Shown: positions 51,701 to 56,853 of the stretch, piece by piece
Layout of the letters: each line of letters starts with the position of its first letter
How positions within the stretch are numbered: position 1 is the stretch's first letter
DNA from: Pseudomonas chlororaphis subsp. chlororaphis
GTDB taxonomy: Bacteria > Pseudomonadota > Gammaproteobacteria > Pseudomonadales > Pseudomonadaceae
Direction: 5' to 3'
DNA length: 64,000 bases
NCBI RefSeq assembly: GCF_003945765.1
Contig: NZ_CP027712.1
Location: 1,674,001-1,738,000, forward strand
Position numbers and translations under genes: made by a program
Notes under the pieces: model-generated
Told to the model about the DNA's origin: nothing
The model's input: the letters and a program-made list of their open reading frames with translations, nothing else
Database searches by the model: none

Positions 51701-53102
51701 TGTACAGAGCGGTGCGTTGGGAGCGGGAGCGTCGGCGGCGCTGATGCCTGCGATTGCAGAGGCCTTGGGCAAAAGTGGTATTGAACAGAGCAATCAGGAA
51801 GCTATTGCAACACTCATCGCCACGGGGCTTGGAGCATCGGCCGGATCGCTGGGAGGTACTGCCGGAGCAATCGCAGGTGGCGGTAGCGGGGCAGGGGTCG
51901 AGGTTAATAATCGCCAGCATCATCGTGATCAAGAACTTCCGCTGCTGAAGAAAAAAGCCGAGGAGCTGGAGCAGACACTGGGCAAACCGAAGTCTGACGC
52001 CCTTTGGGAGGATCTGCTCCTCCTCGCCAGTGGTGAAAAAATTGACGCAGTTGAAAAAGCGCGCTTGGAAGCCTTGGTTGAGAAGTGGGGGAGTGACCCG
52101 ACCACGGATTGGTTCAAGCGCGATCTGGATGTTGCAAAAAACGCCGTAAAACAGTTGGTGGATCAAAAAATCCCGCTGACTTGGGCAGATGGCAAGCCGA
52201 TCATTGCCTATGGTAACCCTGTCTATGCGTTCGCCTCGACGCCAGAGCAGTTTAATGACTCAGGTTTGTTCAACGGCCTTGGAAAGGGTTATTACGGCGA
52301 ACTGACGGCGGCCGAAAAATGGAAGCAGTATGGGAAAGCTCAGGCTGAGGCATACAGCAAGGAAATCCTGGATTTCTCGAGTAACAACCTAGCCTCGAAA
52401 AATGCCACTGATCGGATATTGACGCTGGCGGTGAAGAATACGGAGTCGGTGAGTATTATCGACGATGTCATCCTGTCGCTGGGTGGAGTGGTCGGAGGTA
52501 AGGCTACTCTCAAAACGATATTGGAAGCTGTAGCGGAAAGGCGGGCGGCGAAGAAGGTTGCGGCGGCGGAAGCTGAGAGCCTTGGTGCCAAAGGTACTGG
52601 AGGGGTAATAAGTGAGCTTGAAAGAGAAATACCTGCAACCTCAGCTATTGCTCGTGAGGGATTGCGTAATAATCTTGCTGCGCAAGTCGGTATACCTCGC
52701 AATATTGCCGAGGCTCCTACAAGTGTTTGGGGTAAGTCGATAGATGATCTTAAACAGTCATTTCTCCTAGACCGTTTTATTGTGACGTCTTCAACTAAAA
52801 GCGGTACCTCTGGTAATGCCCAGGTATTTAAAGTTAGCTCTAGTGATGGTGGGGTTTCTAAAATTGTAGAAGTGCAATATAGTCCGTCAACTGCTGGCGC
52901 TGTTAAACAGTCAACGCATATAGGTGAATATTATAAGTTGACCTATGCGGATGGTAGTAAAATCAAGATTGTTGAGCCTGCCACATATCGGCCAACTTTT
53001 GAGAGGGGACAGCCTGTTTATGATAAAAATACGGTTTACCTGAACCCGCAGGGGCAGAATGTTAAATTTGACGCTTCGCAAAATTTATGGACGCCTCAAT
53101 GA
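39786..53102 (+). CDS. Giant filamentous haemagglutinin/CdiA-like exoprotein (TpsA) with C-terminal toxin-type tail
   Basis: This 4438-residue protein has a long signal region (residues 1-48, cleavage near WAQA) and a TPS/haemagglutination domain (about 50-320, with [38 protein letters not shown]). Next comes a long FHA-type beta-helix of roughly 20-residue LDNRGG-like repeats to about 2300, a middle linker with a Cys pair ([11 protein letters not shown]), and haemagglutinin repeats (about 2830-3300). A pre-toxin region with Ala/Gly-rich helices ends in VEVNN (4038-4042), the counterpart of the VENN border. From about residue 4280 the DNA turns AT-rich, and the last 140 residues ([39 protein letters not shown]) look like an exchangeable toxin domain. 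Its activity is not recognised. The stop overlaps the next ATG, as in CdiA/CdiI pairs. Confidence 0.93.
   Translation: [4438 protein letters not shown]
41821..44290 (+). repeat. Higher-order tandem duplication of 411 residues in TpsA (approximate limits)
   Basis: The block AAAAGCGCTGAAACTC occurs at 41921 and again at 43154, exactly 1233 bases (411 codons) apart. Matching segments continue on both sides, for example [20 protein letters not shown] near 42655 and [20 protein letters not shown] near 43888. The limits are approximate. Confidence 0.8.
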
Positions 53103-53701
53103 CAAGCACTAACTGTTTTATTATCTCGTGGTCGGCTCCGGTCGTTCCATCTCATTCACTTGCAGGAATCCCGTTGGGTGCGCATGTGGAAGACTTTGAG
53201 AGAAGTCTTAGTAAGTATGTTATTGATGAGGTGGAAGGTTTATATCGGTTTGTTGGTTCTCCAGTTTTGAGGATGGAGAAGAGATTTGATTCAAGTGGGG
53301 ATGGTGGATATGGATTTTATGTCGTTGATTTAGAGCTGACGAATTGGCGTCTGTACTATGATAGCAAAAGTCATCCTGGTGTTGAAACGCGAGCGCTTCA
53401 CGTACTTACTAGTGGATGGAAAATCCATGCTATTAAAGCGTGGATGTTTGAGTGTCTTAATGTGGGTGATAAGCCTGTCAATTCATATCAAGGGGAGTTG
53501 TCAGGAGGCATTGGGCTTGGGAGTTATGTGCGGGAATTATTGCCATATACAGGGTTGGAGTTTGATGGTGCTGAAGAGTGGTTTTACACTGATAAAAATT
53601 ATGGTGGCTTAGAGGTTAGTGGCTGTGGGGGAGATCTGAATGATGCACCAGATCAGGTTATTATGTCTTTGGCAGTAATTAAAGAGTCCCCTTTTTCTTA
53701 G
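53099..53701 (+). CDS. Probable immunity protein for the TpsA C-terminal toxin (CdiI position)
   Basis: This 200-residue soluble protein starts at ATG 53099, overlapping the tpsA stop in ATGA. It contains no signal peptide or membrane segment. Sequence such as SHSLAGIPLGAHVEDFERSL near the N-terminus and IMSLAVIKESPFS at the end matches no family I recognise. Position, coupling and low GC equal to the toxin-end DNA make it the expected cognate immunity protein that neutralises the toxin in the producing cell. That function is inferred from context. Confidence 0.78.
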   Translation: MTSTNCFIISWSAPVVPSHSLAGIPLGAHVEDFERSLSKYVIDEVEGLYRFVGSPVLRMEKRFDSSGDGGYGFYVVDLELTNWRLYYDSKSHPGVETRALHVLTSGWKIHAIKAWMFECLNVGDKPVNSYQGELSGGIGLGSYVRELLPYTGLEFDGAEEWFYTDKNYGGLEVSGCGGDLNDAPDQVIMSLAVIKESPFS

Positions 53702-53737
53702 GGGAGCTCCGTTTTGCCGTAATCGACAAGCAGTCTT

Positions 53738-53857
53738 ATGTCCTCCATCGCTGCTTGTATGTTGGGAAAAACTAACGCTCAGAATATAAAGACTATATTC
53801 TTCCAAGGTTCTGATGGGGTAGTTGTCCGATTTTACCGGCCTTCTGGAGGGGACTAG
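53738..53857 (+). pseudogene. Possible orphan toxin C-terminal remnant 1
   Basis: A frame open from 53723 reads, from the in-frame ATG at 53738, MSSIAACMLGKTNAQNIKTI followed by FFQGSDGVVVRFYRPSGGD and stops at TAG 53855-53857. The next gene starts two bases later. The frame has no upstream coding partner and no ribosome binding site, so I read it as the tail of a displaced toxin-end. It is short and could be chance. Confidence 0.4.
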
Positions 53858-53859
53858 CT

Positions 53860-54084
53860 GTGCCAAAGTATTCTTGTGTATGCGGTTACGTTATGAACCT
53901 TTCCCAAGAGTGGTCAGACTACGAGCTGACTTTAATTTCTGAGTCGACGATAGAGAGAATGGGGGAAAGATTGGATAATGGAGGTGAGCTCTCTTCTGAT
54001 CAGCGATATGAGGCTCTTGATGAAAGAGCTATTACGGTATATCGATGTCCAAACTGTAGAAGATTGCACTTAGAAGAGGGGTAA
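53860..54084 (+). CDS. Small zinc-ribbon-like protein, possible orphan immunity protein
   Basis: This 74-residue protein starts with GTG 53860 preceded by GGAGGGG. Two cysteine pairs (CVCGY at residues 6-8 and CPNC near 63-66) suggest a zinc ribbon around a helical middle (ESTIERMGERLDNGGELSSD). It follows the remnant toxin frame by two bases. No family is recognised. The setting between toxin-like remnants makes an orphan immunity role likely, but unproven. Confidence 0.7.
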   Translation: MPKYSCVCGYVMNLSQEWSDYELTLISESTIERMGERLDNGGELSSDQRYEALDERAITVYRCPNCRRLHLEEG

Positions 54085-54113
54085 ATAAATTCACTACATA
54101 TGTAGTTGAGTAA

Positions 54114-54422
54114 GTGCTCTCTAAAGAAATCGGCATCTGTTGGGGGGGTTATTTCACTTACTTAACTAATAAGCGTCCAGATGGTTCTGTAGTTGTATTT
54201 GATGTGGATGCTAATCTCCATAAGGAAATTATGGCTAATGCGATACCCCAACGACCGATCCCAGGTATTCCACGAGATCCATCAGCACCTAAAATCGTAG
54301 ATCCCACTAAGCCAGGTACTGCCCTGGAACTCCCTAAAATATGGGAGTCGTTACTTGAAAAGAATTCGAGTAATGCACGTGTTTACTCTCAAGAGGCGTT
54401 TTTAAAGGAGTTTGGGAATTGA
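54114..54422 (+). pseudogene. Orphan toxin C-terminal fragment 2
   Basis: A 102-codon frame begins right after a TAA (54111) at GTG 54114, without a ribosome binding site. It contains DGSVVVFDVDANLHKEIMAN, PRDPSAPKIVDPTKPGTALE and ends RVYSQEAFLKEFGN. The pattern of a compact C-terminal domain with a proline-rich loop resembles toxin ends of Pseudomonas exoproteins. The stop TGA overlaps the TTG start of the following gene, the same coupling as in the main toxin/immunity pair. Unlikely to be expressed on its own. Confidence 0.55.
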
Positions 54423-55027
54423 ATTTTGATCAGGCGTTACTTGATGATATGTGGAACGGGGAAAAAAGCATCTGCTTTTTTGTCAACAAAGGAAAGTGTT
54501 ATTGGGTTTTGGATTATAAATATAATTTTTCGCTAGATGCGGAGAGAGACTATCGTGGGTATTTGAGTAAAGGTTATATAACGCAAGATCAATATGTGCA
54601 GGCGTGTAAGGGGTTTAGGGGAGGGGTTTTAAAGCTGACGTCCGATAATTTTCTGCAGTATATAAGTGGCATAAGGGAATGTGTGTTTGTTAGTGAGGAT
54701 TTTAAGGGGATCTTTGATGTAGATGGAAAATGCAACGCTGGAAAATTGTTGAGGCGAGTTGAAGAATATTATTTGTCGGGGGTGGAGTTGGATGCAGATG
54801 AGTTCAGTTTTGCTGGGCGGCTCGCATCTAGATTGCCGATGTTCTATATAAATTTTGACAGAAAGATATATATGCATATGGATTTTGGTCGGTTCCATGA
54901 AGATCTTGCGTATCCGGATTGGCTTTCCAAATGTTCAGATTTCAGCTTCTTGATACCCGATATAGAGCGATATTGGGTTCAGGGTGGTGATTATTGGAAG
55001 TTAAGGTTTGTTCAAGCACCTTGTTAA
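54419..55027 (+). CDS. Probable orphan immunity protein 2
   Basis: This 202-residue soluble protein starts at TTG 54419, with AAGGAG eight bases upstream, and its start overlaps the stop of the preceding toxin-like fragment. It is rich in aromatic and acidic residues (KCYWVLDYKYNFSLDAERDY; YWVQGGDYWKLRFVQAPC), with no signal peptide. The family is not recognised. DNA is distinctly AT-rich compared with the core genome. A role in immunity to toxins of sibling strains is inferred from organisation. Confidence 0.72.
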   Translation: MNFDQALLDDMWNGEKSICFFVNKGKCYWVLDYKYNFSLDAERDYRGYLSKGYITQDQYVQACKGFRGGVLKLTSDNFLQYISGIRECVFVSEDFKGIFDVDGKCNAGKLLRRVEEYYLSGVELDADEFSFAGRLASRLPMFYINFDRKIYMHMDFGRFHEDLAYPDWLSKCSDFSFLIPDIERYWVQGGDYWKLRFVQAPC

Positions 55028-55207
55028 ATTGGTGCAAAAGGCAGAATGCGTGTTCCCATAGCCAATCCGACACCAGCGCAGGTGGCCACTGCTAAGAAGT
55101 TGGACGTTGATCCTAGGTGGGTGAAATCTGATGGAAGTCCCGATTGGCCAACGAAAGCAAATAATGGTTTCAGTTTTTATTTCACACCTTCACGGAAACT
55201 CTCCTAA
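55028..55207 (+). pseudogene. Orphan toxin C-terminal fragment 3
   Basis: The frame directly following the previous stop reads GAKGRMRVPIANPTPAQVAT, then KKLDVDPRWVKSDGSPDWPT and NNGFSFYFTPSRKLS, ending at TAA 55205-55207. It lacks a start with ribosome binding site. The sequence type (DPRWV-x-DGS-x-DWP) looks like a piece of an exoprotein toxin domain, apparently truncated. Its stop overlaps the ATG of the lipoprotein gene (TAATG). Confidence 0.5.
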
Positions 55208-55797
55208 TGAAAATAGCCAAAATTTTAGCCTTGATGTTGGTCCTGACAGGCTGTCATTCCAATGTCAGAGATTCTTCGCCAAGCCTGCTCAAGGATGGTA
55301 TCCAGCTGCAGCAAAAGAAGGTTGTGGCCGATGCCGGCCATGCGAAGGTCATCATGAAATCGACTGGATTCACCTACCCGGTACAGTTCTCCGTGCGGCG
55401 CGGTTCTGACCCGGATCAGCGTCCGGAGATATTGGGCACCGTAGTAGACTCCGGTCGTGGTCAGGTATTTGGCTGGATCGCCAAGCTTAACGAAGTAGCC
55501 AACAGCGCAGCCGTTAAGCGTTTCCCACAGTTGGAGTTGCAGGCTGATTCTGGGCAGTCGATTGAAGTGATTGGCGAGTCGCGGGTTTACGATAACAACT
55601 ACTATCGTATTGCTGAAAGGTTGGTTTATGCCTGTGGCCCTATGCGCTCGAGCTTCAAACCCGAGAAGGAAAAAGTTTACCTGGTAGAGTTCTTGATCAT
55701 CGGTAAAGGTTGTGAACAGCATGTCTATGATGTCACTAAACCTAAAGAACGCATCCCTGTTATTACAGAGAAGTATGATGCGAGTAATCCTGTCTGA
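55207..55797 (+). CDS. Lipoprotein, possible orphan immunity lipoprotein
   Basis: This 196-residue protein has a lipoprotein signal peptide (MKIAKILALMLVLTGCHSN, lipobox LTGC, acylated Cys16). The mature part is beta-rich (STGFTYPVQFSVRRGSDPDQ; KVYLVEFLIIGKGCEQHVYD) with two cysteines. There is no good ribosome binding site; the ATG overlaps the stop of the toxin-like fragment, implying coupled translation. Its GC content is higher than that of the two immunity-like genes before it. It could instead be an unrelated envelope lipoprotein bordering the array. Confidence 0.72.
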   Translation: MKIAKILALMLVLTGCHSNVRDSSPSLLKDGIQLQQKKVVADAGHAKVIMKSTGFTYPVQFSVRRGSDPDQRPEILGTVVDSGRGQVFGWIAKLNEVANSAAVKRFPQLELQADSGQSIEVIGESRVYDNNYYRIAERLVYACGPMRSSFKPEKEKVYLVEFLIIGKGCEQHVYDVTKPKERIPVITEKYDASNPV

Positions 55798-56099
55798 TCG
55801 CAGGGAAATCGAGTCGGGTCACTTTTATTATTGGATGGCTTTTAAGGTTTACGAGGCTCTGCTTGTTGAATGAGTTGGCTTTTTTGTGAGTTGTCCTGTT
55901 GTTTTTTTTGTAGTCTATAAAGATTAATGCTAAATGCTAGGTTTTGTGTTTCTGTTTTTTAAGGTGGTGGGACAAATGGGGCTAGCTGCTTAAGCGACTC
56001 GTTAATCAATGATGTGGGTTGTTTAATGGTTCTAGTAGTCGTCTGTTGCATGTCTTTAAGTAATTGACGAATGGGCGGCTCAACGCCGCCCATTACTAT
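55798..56099. other. AT-rich spacer closing the TpsA/toxin locus
   Basis: About 300 bases of low GC with T-runs and no credible gene. It marks the right border of the horizontally variable DNA; the sequence returns to normal composition past 56060. The only clear structure is the hairpin at 56070-56094. Confidence 0.55.
56070..56094 (-). terminator. Hairpin after the DUF3077 gene
   Basis: AATGGGCGGC and GCCGCCCATT form a perfect 10-bp stem with a five-base loop, six bases beyond the stop of the minus-strand gene. The T-run is weak. Confidence 0.6.
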
Positions 56100-56372
56100 T
56101 TATGTTGAAAGTTGCTCTTGCAGTCGTCGCCCCGCCACATCCATCAAATCACACCCGTCACGCAGCACGATGCTACAGACCAGTGTCAGTTCCTGAAGAA
56201 GAACAGGTTCATGACGAGGGGCATCAGCTACTGAAAAGCTTTCCAGCAACTGGGTCACCGCGCGAATGCGATAAGCAGCGGCCTCGTGCAGTATGTCAAT
56301 AGGTGCCTGGGTATCGATAAGCAGGTAGGGAATATTGCAGTCGTGGCCGGTAATGGGCATGTAGCGATTCAT
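56100..56372 (-). CDS. DUF3077-family protein
   Basis: This 90-residue protein starts at ATG 56372 (MNRYMPITGHDCNIPYLLID); an apparent extension to 56588 is the translation of its structured leader. It is of the small Pseudomonas DUF3077 type, with a helical C-terminal part (AAAYRIRAVTQLLESFSVAD; GCDLMDVAGRRLQEQLST). Function is unknown. Many copies of this family occur in Pseudomonas genomes, commonly with a similar leader, as I recall. Confidence 0.75.
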   Translation of the reverse strand: MNRYMPITGHDCNIPYLLIDTQAPIDILHEAAAYRIRAVTQLLESFSVADAPRHEPVLLQELTLVCSIVLRDGCDLMDVAGRRLQEQLST

Positions 56373-56412
56373 AGGTGTAACTCCATTCAGTTGAAAAGAG
56401 CTATCACTCAAA

Positions 56413-56520
56413 CGTCGCCAAACGAAAGGTGGCAGCTGTACGCGGGTTGGCGAGCCGGGAATGGAAAACCGACAGGCCCGAAGGCCTCCCGCGCACAACT
56501 GCCATAAGGCAGCTTTGCAT
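56413..56520 (-). ncRNA. Structured leader upstream of the DUF3077 gene
   Basis: On the minus strand the sequence runs GGCAGTTGTGCGCGGGAGGC, CTTCGGGCC, TGTCGGTTTTCC, then CCCGGCTCGCCAACCCGCGT and ACAGCTGCC. GGCAG.TGT.CGCGGG pairs with CCCGCGTACAGCTGCC as a long outer stem around two inner hairpins (GGCCTTCGGGCC is one). The closing half also appears in the spacer at 16998-17031. I read it as a cis-acting RNA or small-RNA precursor; this is inference. The region from 56521 to 56795 has further GTCGCC-containing inverted repeats and no supported gene. Confidence 0.5.
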
Positions 56521-56795
56521 GCGCAAAAGCTTCTGTAATCAGAAATCTTTTGCACACCATTCACCAGGTCGCCAAACCCGGTCGCCATCTGGGCGACCCA
56601 TCGACTGTAAATCGCACTGTGGTTGGCAGGAATAAGGTGAGTGCACTGTAGGCTGTAGGGCTTTTCTGATTAGCGCAGAAGGAAGCTGTCGGCTTGGCGG
56701 GCAGCTCCAATACCCAATAAAACGCCCCGTGCGTTTCCCAAATACGGCTTCCTGCAAAAGACTGTGGGTAATAGCCTCTAGAGCATGCTTGAGGA

Positions 56796-56828
56796 ACAAA
56801 AAGACGGGGCAGCACAGGCCGCCCCGTA
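56796..56828 (-). terminator. Terminator after the AraC-family gene
   Basis: On the minus strand ACGGGGC and GCCCCGT pair around a ten-base loop and are followed by CTTTTTG. It lies about 26 bases after the regulator stop. Confidence 0.8.
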
Positions 56829-56853
56829 TCGTTTCGCTCAAGCCCGGCGCGGC

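Noticed and set aside
56561..56815. 84-codon minus-strand frame between the DUF3077 and AraC genes
   Set aside because: It covers inverted repeats and the AraC terminator, and has no ribosome binding site.
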